15,781 nucleotides of DNA from UMGS1279 sp045577495 (GTDB taxonomy: Bacteria > Bacillota > Clostridia > Oscillospirales > Acutalibacteraceae). A program made the translations under genes and the position numbers. The stretch is from contig JAZNIK010000060.1 in assembly GCA_045577495.1 (NCBI GenBank), forward strand, positions 1 to 15,781, given 5' to 3'. This document shows, one piece after another, positions 6,039 through 14,515 of this stretch. Numbering within the stretch: position 1 is the stretch's first letter; each line of letters opens with the position of its first letter. The notes beneath the pieces were generated by a model. The model was not told where the DNA came from and searched no databases. It was given only the letters and a program-made list of their open reading frames with translations.

Positions 6039-8300
6039 ATGGCTTTGGCATCGATAAGACCCAGCAAACAAATGTGGAAAAGAATTGTAATTATTATGGT
6101 AGTTATGATATTTGCTACTGTTAGCGTTACAACAGTAAGGCTTATTGATATTATGGTTATTCACGGACAGGAATATCAAAGCAAGGCTTCTGCACAACAG
6201 CTTCACGATGCCTATATTGCGGCAGAAAGAGGTAATATTTACGATACCAATATGACCGTTTTGGCAAAAAGCGCAACAGTTTGGACAATTTATGTAACCC
6301 CGAATGACTTGTCTAAGCTAAAGGGAGCCGAGCTTGAAAAGGTAAAAACAGTAATTTCTGAAAATTTGGCAGAAATACTTGATTTACAAAAGGAAGATAT
6401 TATTTCCAAGCTTGAAAAAACCTCGAGATATTATGTTGAAATCAAGAAAAAAGTCAGTCAAGATGATGCTGATAAGGTAAGAAAATTTATTAAAGATAAT
6501 TCCGATTTGAAAATCGCTAATTATATTGGCATAGATGAGGCAACAACAAGATATTATTCTGAGAATATAGCGGCATCTGTTTTGGGCTTCGTAGGTGATG
6601 ATAACCAAGGTCTTTCGGGATTGGAACTAACCTACGAGGAAGAATTAACAGGTGTTCCGGGTAGGGTAGTAGCGGCAAAAAATGCGCAGGGTGCCGATAT
6701 GCCCTTTAGTTATGAAAAGGTTGTAGATGCCGAGCCTGGTAATTCACTTGTTTTAACTATTGATTCATATATTCAGTATGTGGCAGAAAAGCATCTAGAA
6801 ACCGCTATTGCAAACAATAAGGTTGCCGAGCGCGGCGCTTGTCTTATAATGAATGTCAACACGGGCGCGGTACTTGCTATGGCAACAAAGGGCGATTTTG
6901 ATTGTAATAAGCCCTTTGAATTAAGCAAAACCGACCAAGAGATTGTTGATGAGTTAGAGGGTGAGGAGAGAACTGCAAAACTAGCAGAACTCAGAAATCG
7001 CCAATGGAGAAACAAACTGATTTCTGATACTTATGAGCCGGGTTCTGTATTTAAGGTGATTACCGCTGCAATAGGAATAGAGGAGGGCTTTGCAACTAAA
7101 AACACATCCTGCAACTGCCCCGGATATATAGTTATAGCGGGTCAAAGATATTCTTGTCATAAGCGTATAGGCCACGGCACACAGAACTTAACTCAAGCAA
7201 CGCAAAACTCTTGCAACCCATTTTTTATATCACTTGGTCAGTCAATTGGTGCACATACATTTTCAAAATATTTCAAGGCTTTTGGCTTTACCGAAAAAAC
7301 AGGTATTGACTTGGTTGGTGAGGCATCTTCACAGTACCATAGTGAAGAAAATATGGGACCAACTGAACTTGCATCAACCTCCTTCGGTCAAACCTTTAAG
7401 GTTACACCAATTCAGCTTTTAACCGCAGTTTGCGCTGTTGTTAATGGCGGAACATTGGTTCAACCTCATGTTGTTGATAAAATAATAGATGCAGATAATA
7501 ATATTGTTAATTCAAACGAGACGGTTAAAAAGCGTCAAGTAATTTCCAAAGAAACATCTAAAATTGTTTGTGAGCTTATGGAAGCTGTTGTTGATGGCGG
7601 TGGCGGTCAAAATGCTTATGTTCCGGGCTATCGCGTAGGTGGAAAAACAGGTACATCTCAAAAGGTTTCCGAAATGTTGGAAACAGGTCAAAGCCGACTT
7701 TATGTTGCATCTTTCTGTGGTGTAGCGCCTATGGATAATCCAGAAATAGCAATGCTGTTTATACTCGATGAACCAAAGGGAGCCAACTACTATGGCGGTT
7801 TAATTTCGGCGCCACCAGGTGGTCAAATTCTTTCAGAGATTTTGCCATATTTGGGATATGAACCTCAGTATTCTGAGGATGAAATTAAAAATCTTTCAAA
7901 ATCGGTTCCAAATGTTGTTGGCAAAAGCGTTAGCGAGGCAAAAGCCGCTATTGCAGAGCAGGGACTCACCTGTAAGGTTATAGGTGATAAGGATAAGGTC
8001 GTAAAACAACTTCCCGCAGGTGGAAATAAGGTTTACTCTGATGGAGTTGTTTTGATATACACAGATGAAAAGGCTCAAAATGAAAAGGTTAAGGTGCCGT
8101 CATTTATTGGATTTTCACTATCTCAAGTTAATACATTGGCTTCGCAGTATGGACTCAATGTTTCCTTTAAGGGTAATATAAATTCAAACAAAGCGGTTGT
8201 TTCGTATCAACAAAGTATTGTCCCCGAAACAGAGGTGGAAAAGGGCACCGTTATTGAGGTTCATTTCAGAAGTAATGAAACAGGAGATATAGGCGGTTAA
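6039..8300 (+). CDS. spoVD: Class B penicillin-binding protein, SpoVD/FtsI type, with two PASTA domains
   Basis: This 753-residue septal transpeptidase crosslinks peptidoglycan outside the membrane. It has one N-terminal anchor (about 15-40), a dimerisation/pedestal domain and a transpeptidase domain with all three motifs: S336-VF-K339 (nucleophile), S391-C-N393 and K536-TG. Two PASTA domains follow (about 622-676 and 684-744). Cysteines C358, C360, C373 and C392 lie around the active site; two are placed like the redox pair of B. subtilis SpoVD (from memory). As the only class B PBP here, between ftsL and murE and with FtsW nearby, it may serve vegetative division (FtsI/PbpB role) rather than, or as well as, spore cortex synthesis. 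The start is ATG 6039 or TTG 6045. A 64-nt gap to murE holds no clear signal. Confidence 0.95.
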   Translation: MALASIRPSKQMWKRIVIIMVVMIFATVSVTTVRLIDIMVIHGQEYQSKASAQQLHDAYIAAERGNIYDTNMTVLAKSATVWTIYVTPNDLSKLKGAELEKVKTVISENLAEILDLQKEDIISKLEKTSRYYVEIKKKVSQDDADKVRKFIKDNSDLKIANYIGIDEATTRYYSENIAASVLGFVGDDNQGLSGLELTYEEELTGVPGRVVAAKNAQGADMPFSYEKVVDAEPGNSLVLTIDSYIQYVAEKHLETAIANNKVAERGACLIMNVNTGAVLAMATKGDFDCNKPFELSKTDQEIVDELEGEERTAKLAELRNRQWRNKLISDTYEPGSVFKVITAAIGIEEGFATKNTSCNCPGYIVIAGQRYSCHKRIGHGTQNLTQATQNSCNPFFISLGQSIGAHTFSKYFKAFGFTEKTGIDLVGEASSQYHSEENMGPTELASTSFGQTFKVTPIQLLTAVCAVVNGGTLVQPHVVDKIIDADNNIVNSNETVKKRQVISKETSKIVCELMEAVVDGGGGQNAYVPGYRVGGKTGTSQKVSEMLETGQSRLYVASFCGVAPMDNPEIAMLFILDEPKGANYYGGLISAPPGGQILSEILPYLGYEPQYSEDEIKNLSKSVPNVVGKSVSEAKAAIAEQGLTCKVIGDKDKVVKQLPAGGNKVYSDGVVLIYTDEKAQNEKVKVPSFIGFSLSQVNTLASQYGLNVSFKGNINSNKAVVSYQQSIVPETEVEKGTVIEVHFRSNETGDIGG

Positions 8301-8364
8301 TAACAGTTTATAATCTTCTTTGTAGTGTATAGGATATTTAACCCGGAAAGGTATTATTAGCGTT

Positions 8365-9792
8365 ATGAAACTTAGCAAACTTTTAAAAAATTGTCCCGAG
8401 CAATTTGCTAAAACAGAAATTTTAAACATCACAGATGATTCTCGCAAGGTTCAAAAGGGTAGCCTTTTTGTATGCGTAAAGGGTCCTGTTTCTGATGGGC
8501 ATAATTATGCAAAACAAGCCTTGGAAAACGGTGCTGAAATTATCGTTTGTGAGCGAGATTTGGGCTTAGACAATCAAATCGTTTTAGCCGATACTCATGC
8601 CGCTTTGGCGGAGATTTGTGGTAATTGGTTTGATAATCCTCAAAATAAGCTAAAAATTATTGGTGTTACCGGTACTAACGGTAAAACATCTGTATGTTAT
8701 ATGCTTAAAAACATTTTAGAATATGTAGGTAATAAAACTGGTCTTATCGGAACAATTCAAAATATGGTAGGCGATGAGATTTTACCTGCTAAAAATACTA
8801 CTCCAGGTGTTTTTGAGCTTTATTCACTTTTCGCAAAAATGGTAGATGCAAATTGTAAATACGCGGTTATGGAGGTCTCTTCTCACTCATTAGACCAACG
8901 CAGAGTAGAGGGAATAACCTTCTCTGCGGCAATTTTTACAAACCTCACACAAGACCATTTAGATTATCACGGCAGTATGGAGAATTATTTTGAGGCAAAG
9001 GCAAAATTATTTAATGCCTCAAAATTAGCGGTTATCAACATTGATGATGAGTACGGAAAGGTTCTTGCAGAAAAATGTCCTTGCAAGGTATCAACATACT
9101 CGGTATTAAGTGATGAAAGCACATTTTCTGCAAAAAATATAGTTTATAAGCCCGATGGCGTCGATTATGAAATGGTAGGTTATGGAATAATCGGTAGAAT
9201 GCGTCTTAATACTGCGGGTAAATTTTCTGTATATAATTCTCTTGCGGCGGCGGTATGCACCAAAGAGTTAGGCTTACCTCTTAATGAGATAAGTGATGCG
9301 CTCTCACAGCTTAAGGGCGTAAAGGGTAGAGCAGAAGTTGTGCCATGTGATAGAGATTTTACAATAATAATTGATTATGCACATACCCCTGATGGACTTC
9401 AAAATATTTTAAATACCTTTAAACAGTGTCCCAAAAACAGATTGGTAGTTTTATTTGGCTGCGGTGGTGACAGAGATACCACAAAGCGTCCTAAGATGGG
9501 CGCTATTGCCGCTCGACTTTCGGATTTTGTTATTGTTACAAGTGATAATCCCAGAACAGAACAGCCTTCAAAAATAATTGATGATATTTTAGAGGGAATG
9601 AAGGATATTGCTACTCCGTATAAGGTTATTGAAAATAGGATAGAGGCTATACATTTTGCTGTTGCAAATGCAAAAAGCGGTGATATAATAGTATTAGCAG
9701 GCAAGGGCCACGAAACTTATCAAATTATTGGTCACGATACCATTCATTTAGATGAGCGCGAGGTTATTGCCGAAGCACTTGCAAAATATTAA
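8365..9792 (+). CDS. murE: UDP-N-acetylmuramoyl-L-alanyl-D-glutamate--2,6-diaminopimelate ligase MurE
   Basis: This 475-residue cytoplasmic Mur ligase adds the third amino acid to the peptidoglycan stem peptide using ATP. The P-loop is GVTGTNGKTS (100-109, K107). K212 in YFEAKAKLF is the position of the carbamylated lysine in Mur ligases. The C-terminal domain has DYAHTPD (337-343) and DNPR (394-397); DNPR is the hallmark of enzymes that accept meso-diaminopimelate rather than lysine. The predicted wall is therefore meso-DAP type, as usual in Clostridia. An AAAGG site (8347-8351) lies 13 nt before the ATG, rather far, but no better in-frame start exists. The gene is followed directly by mraY, with no murF in between. 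Confidence 0.97.
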   Translation: MKLSKLLKNCPEQFAKTEILNITDDSRKVQKGSLFVCVKGPVSDGHNYAKQALENGAEIIVCERDLGLDNQIVLADTHAALAEICGNWFDNPQNKLKIIGVTGTNGKTSVCYMLKNILEYVGNKTGLIGTIQNMVGDEILPAKNTTPGVFELYSLFAKMVDANCKYAVMEVSSHSLDQRRVEGITFSAAIFTNLTQDHLDYHGSMENYFEAKAKLFNASKLAVINIDDEYGKVLAEKCPCKVSTYSVLSDESTFSAKNIVYKPDGVDYEMVGYGIIGRMRLNTAGKFSVYNSLAAAVCTKELGLPLNEISDALSQLKGVKGRAEVVPCDRDFTIIIDYAHTPDGLQNILNTFKQCPKNRLVVLFGCGGDRDTTKRPKMGAIAARLSDFVIVTSDNPRTEQPSKIIDDILEGMKDIATPYKVIENRIEAIHFAVANAKSGDIIVLAGKGHETYQIIGHDTIHLDEREVIAEALAKY

Positions 9793-9829
9793 GCAATCCG
9801 ATTTTTGTTTATGATTGGGGAATGAAAAA

Positions 9830-10852
9830 ATGGTTGGTTTTGTTTCTGTTATTGCCGCTATAATTGGCTTTATAACGGTTTTTATGCTAGGATTTGTGGT
9901 TATTCCGTTTTTAAGAAAACTTAAATTCGGTCAAACTATCAGGGATGAGGGTCCAAAATGGCATGAGTCTAAAAGCGGCACTCCAACAATGGGTGGCATA
10001 ATGATTATTGCAGGTCTACTTGCCGCTGTTTTACTCGGCATCGCTTTTTCGTTAATTACTGGTGACCGCTTGAAAATGGAATTATCATCTTCGTTTAAAA
10101 CTGTGCATTGGTTGGCGGGTCTTGGCTTGGCAATCGCTATGGGCGCTATTGGTTATGTTGATGATTATATAAAGGTTGTTAAAAAGCGTAATTTAGGGCT
10201 TACCGCCCGCCAAAAAACATTTGCTCAACTAATTGTTTCGGCAGTTTATTTAATTATTTTGCTGTTCAGTGGAATGACAACAACATATATTCCTTTTATT
10301 GGTGATGTTAATATCATTTCGGGTGTGGGCGTTATCTTTTGGCCAATAGCATTGTTTTTTGTTTATGGCTTTACAAATGCCGTAAACCTGACAGATGGGA
10401 TTGATGGTTTAGCATCATCTGTTACATTGGTTGTTTGTTGTGCATTTATGGTTTTGTCGGGTATTGGCGGTTTTATGGGCGCAAATCTTTTAGCCGCAGC
10501 AGGTGCAGGCGCTTGTATTGGCTTTGTTATGTGGAATGCCCATCCCGCAAAGGTGTTTATGGGTGATACAGGCTCAATGCTTTTGGGTGGCTTGGTAGTT
10601 GGCTTGTCATTCGCCATCGGAAAACCTATACTTTTAATTTTTGCAGGAATTGTTTATCTGTGCGAGGCGTTATCTGTTGTAATTCAGGTAGCCTATTTTA
10701 AAAAGACAAAAAAGAGAATTTTTAAAATGACTCCCATACACCATCATTTTGAAATGTGTGGATGGGATGAAGAAAAAATCGTATTTGTTTTTTCAGTAGT
10801 AACCTTGATTGGTTGCTTACTTGCAATTATGCCTGTGGTATTTGGTTGGTAA
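9830..10852 (+). CDS. mraY: Phospho-N-acetylmuramoyl-pentapeptide-transferase MraY
   Basis: This 340-residue multi-pass membrane enzyme transfers phospho-MurNAc-pentapeptide to undecaprenyl phosphate, forming lipid I. Diagnostic motifs are RDEGPKWHESKSGTPTMGG (38-56), D111-D112 in GYVDDYIKV, NLTDGIDGLA (186-195), the FMGDTGSM segment with D246, and the H304-H305-H306 triplet in TPIHHHFE. About ten hydrophobic segments are visible. I chose ATG 9830 because GGGG (9817-9820) is 9 nt upstream. An in-frame TTG at 9815 would add five residues but has no site of its own and overlaps that G run. It sits between murE and ftsW with short gaps on both sides. Confidence 0.96.
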   Translation: MVGFVSVIAAIIGFITVFMLGFVVIPFLRKLKFGQTIRDEGPKWHESKSGTPTMGGIMIIAGLLAAVLLGIAFSLITGDRLKMELSSSFKTVHWLAGLGLAIAMGAIGYVDDYIKVVKKRNLGLTARQKTFAQLIVSAVYLIILLFSGMTTTYIPFIGDVNIISGVGVIFWPIALFFVYGFTNAVNLTDGIDGLASSVTLVVCCAFMVLSGIGGFMGANLLAAAGAGACIGFVMWNAHPAKVFMGDTGSMLLGGLVVGLSFAIGKPILLIFAGIVYLCEALSVVIQVAYFKKTKKRIFKMTPIHHHFEMCGWDEEKIVFVFSVVTLIGCLLAIMPVVFGW

Positions 10853-10886
10853 TTTAATATTATATTAAGAAAGAAGGAAGACTTGG

Positions 10887-12047
10887 GTGGAAAAGAGTAG
10901 AACTAAATCAGCAAAAAAGCAAGGCTATGGCGGACTTTTTCAAAAAGGAAAAATGGATATTAGCTTTTTTGCATTGGTTTGCATTCTACTTACCTCGGGT
11001 CTTCTTATGCTTTTTTCGGCAAGCTATGCTTACGCACTTGCGTATATGGGTAACAGTTATCACTTTATTTTAAGACAGTTTTGTTTTGCGGCTGCCGGAT
11101 TTGTAATTATGCTTTTTGTTTCAAAAATCAATTATCATATTTACCGTAGATTCGCTTGGATAATTTATATCGTATCTTCAATTTTGCTTATTATTTTGTT
11201 GATACTACCACCAATGGTACCCGGTGCAACACAAAAGCGTTGGCTAGTAATTGGACCTATAAATTTTCAACCATCCGAAATTGCTAAGTTTGCCATTGTG
11301 CTTTTATTTTCTCACCTGATTGCATCAAACTATAAGGCAATGCAAACTGCAAAATTCAGCGTGTTTACTTTGGGTGGTTTATTAGGCTTCATTTGTGCGC
11401 TTGTTGTTGTGGAAACTCACCTTTCTGCCACTATTTTGATTTTTGGTATTGGCGCTTGTCTTATGATAGTTGGCGGTTTAAAGGGCAGATATATGGGCAT
11501 TGGCGCCGGAATCGGCGTTGGCGGTGTTGCTTTGCTCATAGGCACAGGTGTTGTTGGCTACGGCTCTGATAGATTTAAATATTGGTTAGACCCTTGGGCA
11601 GATGCAACAGGCAAGGGCTATCAAACAATTCAGTCTCTTTTGGCTATTGGTTCGGGCGGTATACTTGGTCGAGGCTTTGGACTTTCAAGACAAAAATATT
11701 TATGGGTTCCCGAACCTCATAATGATTTTATATTTGCAATAGTTTGCGAAGAACTAGGACTAATCGGCGCTATGATAATTATTATTTTGTTCTGCGCGTT
11801 GGTATGGCGTGGTTTCATTATTGCAATGCGTGCGCCCGATAAGTTTGGTTCTTTAATGGCGGTTGGCCTTACCTTTCAGGTTGGTCTGCAAGCAATACTC
11901 AATATTTTAGTTGTTACTAATACAATACCAAATACGGGAATTAGTTTGCCGTTTTTTAGCTACGGTGGAACGGCGTTGATACTTTTACTTGCCCAAATGG
12001 GAGTTGTGCTTTCCATTTCGCGCAGTAGTAATCTAGAAAAGAAATAA
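10887..12047 (+). CDS. ftsW: FtsW/SpoVE-type SEDS peptidoglycan glycosyltransferase
   Basis: This 386-residue, polytopic SEDS-family protein polymerises lipid II into glycan strands at the septum together with its class B PBP. SEDS features are QPSEIAK (128-134), the long extracellular stretch around 226-280 with GKGYQTIQSLLAIGSGG (242-258), and VPEPHNDFIFA (274-284), where D280 matches the essential Asp of the family. The terminal segment PNTGISLPFFSYGGTAL (348-364) is also typical. The start is GTG 10887, with AAGGA (10874-10878) 8 nt upstream. The partner PBP lies upstream in the same cluster. FtsW and the sporulation paralogue SpoVE cannot be told apart from sequence alone; RodA is less likely given the dcw location. 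murG begins 20 nt after the stop. Confidence 0.95.
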   Translation: MEKSRTKSAKKQGYGGLFQKGKMDISFFALVCILLTSGLLMLFSASYAYALAYMGNSYHFILRQFCFAAAGFVIMLFVSKINYHIYRRFAWIIYIVSSILLIILLILPPMVPGATQKRWLVIGPINFQPSEIAKFAIVLLFSHLIASNYKAMQTAKFSVFTLGGLLGFICALVVVETHLSATILIFGIGACLMIVGGLKGRYMGIGAGIGVGGVALLIGTGVVGYGSDRFKYWLDPWADATGKGYQTIQSLLAIGSGGILGRGFGLSRQKYLWVPEPHNDFIFAIVCEELGLIGAMIIIILFCALVWRGFIIAMRAPDKFGSLMAVGLTFQVGLQAILNILVVTNTIPNTGISLPFFSYGGTALILLLAQMGVVLSISRSSNLEKK

Positions 12048-12052
12048 ACTTC

Positions 12053-12058
12053 GAAAGG
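12053..12058 (+). promoter_or_regulatory. Ribosome binding site that fixes the murG start
   Basis: GAAAGG abuts an ATG at 12059 with no spacer, which would be too close for initiation there. It lies 9 nt before the in-frame ATG at 12068, which also gives the usual MurG N terminus MHILFAGGGTAGH. The later start is therefore preferred. Confidence 0.8.
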
Positions 12059-12067
12059 ATGAAAAAT

Positions 12068-13189
12068 ATGCATATTTTATTTGCAGGCGGTGGCACTGCA
12101 GGGCATATCAATCCTGCCTTGGCAGTAGCGCAGTATATTGTTAAAAAACATCCCGATGCGAAGATAAGTTATATTGGAAAAAAAGGCGGTATGGAGGAGA
12201 GGCTTGTTAAAAATGCAGGCTTTGACTTTTATGGTATTGATGTTGCGGGTTTTCAAAGGAAAATCTCGTTTAAAAATATCGCAAGAAATATAAGTGCGGT
12301 AGAAAAGGCTGTAACATCTTCAATACGCTCTAAAAAGCTTTTAACCGAACTAAAACCCGACGTTGTTGTTGGTACAGGCGGTTATGTTAGCGGTCCTGTT
12401 TTAAGAACCGCTGCTAAATTAAAGATAAAAACCGCAATCCACGAGCAAAACGCTTATCCTGGCGTTACAACAAAGATGCTTGTATCAATGGTTGATACCG
12501 TAATGCTTGCCATGGTAGAAGCAAAAAATAAAATGAAGCTTGAAAAACTCCCCGTAATCACAGGCAATCCCGTTAGGGAGGAGTTTTCGTACCTAACAAA
12601 AGAACTGTCTAAAAAAGCATTGGAATTATCCGATAAACCTGTTTTGCTTTCTTCGGGCGGTAGTTTGGGTGCGGCCCCACTTAATAAAGCGATTATTGAA
12701 CTTATCGCAACAAAGTGGAAGGATAATGACATCGTTTTTATGCATGCAACGGGAAAAAGCGGTTACAATGCTTTTGTTACTGAACTTAAAAATAAAGGCG
12801 TTGATTTAGCGGCATCTAATGTGATTATCAAGGATTATATTGATAATATGGGCGAGTGTATGGCGGCGGCAGATTTGGTTATTGCAAGGGCGGGTGCAAT
12901 TACCTTAAGCGAACTTGCAGTTTGTGGTAAGCCCTCGATTTTAGTTCCATCACCTTATGTTGCCGAAAATCATCAATATCATAATGCAATGTCGCTTAAA
13001 AATGTTGGTGCGGCAGAGGTTATTGAAGAAAAAGACCTTACGGGAAAACGCTTAATCAGAGAGGTTGAGCATCTTATTTTTAATAATAATCGTTTAGAGC
13101 AAATGGGTAGCAAAGCACAGGCTGTTTCTATTCCCGATGCGTGTAAACGCATATATGATGAAATTATGCGTCTTTATACCACGCATTAA
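12068..13189 (+). CDS. murG: UDP-GlcNAc:lipid I N-acetylglucosaminyltransferase MurG
   Basis: This 373-residue peripheral membrane GT-B glycosyltransferase adds GlcNAc to lipid I, giving lipid II on the cytoplasmic face. N-domain motifs are the glycine loop FAGGGTAGHINP (5-16), VVGTGGYVSGP (100-110) and HEQNAYPG (125-132). The C-domain has SSGGSLGA (195-202), ARAGAITLSEL (273-283) and the UDP-GlcNAc contact segment PSPYVAENHQYHNA (295-308). Length and motif order are normal. Translation starts at 12068; an upstream ATG at 12059 is too near the GAAAGG site. It follows ftsW closely and is separated from murA by a 70-nt gap holding a hairpin. Confidence 0.97.
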   Translation: MHILFAGGGTAGHINPALAVAQYIVKKHPDAKISYIGKKGGMEERLVKNAGFDFYGIDVAGFQRKISFKNIARNISAVEKAVTSSIRSKKLLTELKPDVVVGTGGYVSGPVLRTAAKLKIKTAIHEQNAYPGVTTKMLVSMVDTVMLAMVEAKNKMKLEKLPVITGNPVREEFSYLTKELSKKALELSDKPVLLSSGGSLGAAPLNKAIIELIATKWKDNDIVFMHATGKSGYNAFVTELKNKGVDLAASNVIIKDYIDNMGECMAAADLVIARAGAITLSELAVCGKPSILVPSPYVAENHQYHNAMSLKNVGAAEVIEEKDLTGKRLIREVEHLIFNNNRLEQMGSKAQAVSIPDACKRIYDEIMRLYTTH

Positions 13190-13204
13190 AACACCAAAAT
13201 TAAG

Positions 13205-13250
13205 GCACCGCATAGAATAAAATATAAAGGTATTTTATTCAGAAAGGTGC
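13205..13250 (+). promoter_or_regulatory. Hairpin in the murA leader that includes the ribosome binding site
   Basis: GAATAAAATA (13215-13224) pairs perfectly with TATTTTATTC (13231-13240) around a 6-nt loop. Outside it, GCACC (13205-13209) is complementary to GGTGC (13246-13250) across a symmetric 5x5 internal loop. The outer 3' arm includes the end of the murA Shine-Dalgarno AAAGGTG (13243-13249). Folding could mask this site and lower murA translation. No T-run follows, so it is not an intrinsic terminator. Confidence 0.45.
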
Positions 13251-13259
13251 GTTTAAATA

Positions 13260-14513
13260 ATGTCTTGCATTGCAATAACAGGCGGGAAAAAACTTAACGG
13301 CTCAGTAAGACTTCACGGAGCAAAAAATAGTGTGCTTCCAATTTTGGCGGGAACTGCTCTTTGTAGAGGCATAAGTGTTATACATAACTGTCCTGTTCTT
13401 TCAGATGTCGATGCATCAATAAGAATTTTAGAGCATTTAGGGGCAAAAATAAAACGAGAAGATTATACCGTCATTGTTGATGCAACCACGCTTGATATGT
13501 TTGATGTTCCTGATGATTTAATGCGTGAAATGCGCTCATCAATTATGTTTTTAGGCGCCATAGCGGCGCGTATGAAAAGGGCTGTTTTGAGTAGTCCTGG
13601 TGGTTGTGAGTTAGGCCCAAGACCTATAGATTTGCATTTATCCGCTCTTAGTGAGTTGGGGCTTGAGATTGATGAAAACCATGGTTTTTTGGATTGCCGA
13701 TGTAAAAACGGGCTTAAAGGGAGTGAAATTACACTTGCATTTCCAAGTGTTGGCGCAACCGAAAATATAATTCTTGCGGCTGTTACCGCTAAGGGTGTTA
13801 CCAAAATACATAACGCGGCAAGGGAACCCGAAATCAGCGATTTGGCTGATTTTTTAAATGGTGCGGGTGCCTTAATTCAAGGTGCAGGCTCTGATACCAT
13901 AGAAATTATAGGTGTTTCAGAACTTCACGGTGCAGAGCATACCGTTATTCCCGATAGAATAGAGGCGGCAACCTATTTGGCGGCGGCGGCGGTTACAGGC
14001 GGTAGTATTACATTAAAAAATGCAATTCCCGCACACTTGTTGCCAATTATGTCGGTTCTAAAGAGTGCCGGTTGTGAGCTTAATGTAAGTAATCGAGAGG
14101 TATCTTTGATTGCACCGGTAAGGTTAAAAAGGGTACCCGTTATAAGAACAATGCCGCATCCGGGTTTTCCAACCGATGCAGGTTCACCGCTTATGGCAAT
14201 GTTGACAGTGGCGGATGGTTCTTCTATGTTTGTTGAAAATATATTTGAAAATAGATTTAAGGTTGTAGATGAGCTTAAACGACTTGGTGCTCATATATAT
14301 ACAACAGGTCGGGTTGCTGTTATTGAGGGAGTGCGGAGCCTTTCGGGTGCAGTTGTTGAATGTACCGACCTTAGAGGCGGTGCTGCACTTGTTGTGGCGG
14401 CATTGGCGGCGCAAGGCACAACCGAGATTAGAAAAATAGGTCATATTGACCGAGGATATGAAAAATTAGAGGATAATTTATCCTCTGTTGGAGCAATAAT
14501 AAAGAGGTGTTAA
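13260..14513 (+). CDS. murA: UDP-N-acetylglucosamine 1-carboxyvinyltransferase MurA
   Basis: This 417-residue cytoplasmic enzyme transfers enolpyruvate from PEP to UDP-GlcNAc, the first committed step of peptidoglycan synthesis. Key residues are visible: K22-N23 in HGAKNSVLP, catalytic loop C116 in PGGCELGPRPIDLH (113-126), PDRIEAATYL (231-240), D306 in FPTDAGSP, the DLRGG segment (370-374) and GHIDRGYEKLEDNL (394-407). C116 is the residue alkylated by fosfomycin, so this enzyme should be fosfomycin-sensitive. The site AAAGGTG precedes the ATG by about 10 nt and is part of a hairpin. Many Firmicutes carry two MurA paralogues; whether a second exists lies outside this window. ftsQ follows almost at once. 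Confidence 0.97.
   Translation: MSCIAITGGKKLNGSVRLHGAKNSVLPILAGTALCRGISVIHNCPVLSDVDASIRILEHLGAKIKREDYTVIVDATTLDMFDVPDDLMREMRSSIMFLGAIAARMKRAVLSSPGGCELGPRPIDLHLSALSELGLEIDENHGFLDCRCKNGLKGSEITLAFPSVGATENIILAAVTAKGVTKIHNAAREPEISDLADFLNGAGALIQGAGSDTIEIIGVSELHGAEHTVIPDRIEAATYLAAAAVTGGSITLKNAIPAHLLPIMSVLKSAGCELNVSNREVSLIAPVRLKRVPVIRTMPHPGFPTDAGSPLMAMLTVADGSSMFVENIFENRFKVVDELKRLGAHIYTTGRVAVIEGVRSLSGAVVECTDLRGGAALVVAALAAQGTTEIRKIGHIDRGYEKLEDNLSSVGAIIKRC
14504..14509 (+). promoter_or_regulatory. Ribosome binding site that fixes the ftsQ start
   Basis: GAGGTG lies inside the end of murA. It overlaps an in-frame GTG at 14507 that could only be used without any spacer. Measured from the GAGG core, the GTG at 14516 is 8 nt away and is the better start. 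Confidence 0.7.
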
Positions 14514-14515
14514 AA

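Noticed and set aside
8309..8314. TATAAT before murE as an internal promoter
   Set aside because: No -35-like hexamer at 16-18 nt upstream and no TG extension; likely chance in AT-rich DNA.
9399..9704. 101-codon open frame on the minus strand inside murE
   Set aside because: Antisense shadow of a clearly conserved gene; no start signal or recognisable protein features.
9815..9829. TTG at 9815 as the mraY start
   Set aside because: It has no site of its own and overlaps the GGGG run that serves the ATG at 9830.
13463..13804. 113-codon open frame on the minus strand inside murA
   Set aside because: Antisense shadow of murA; composition follows the murA codons in reverse.
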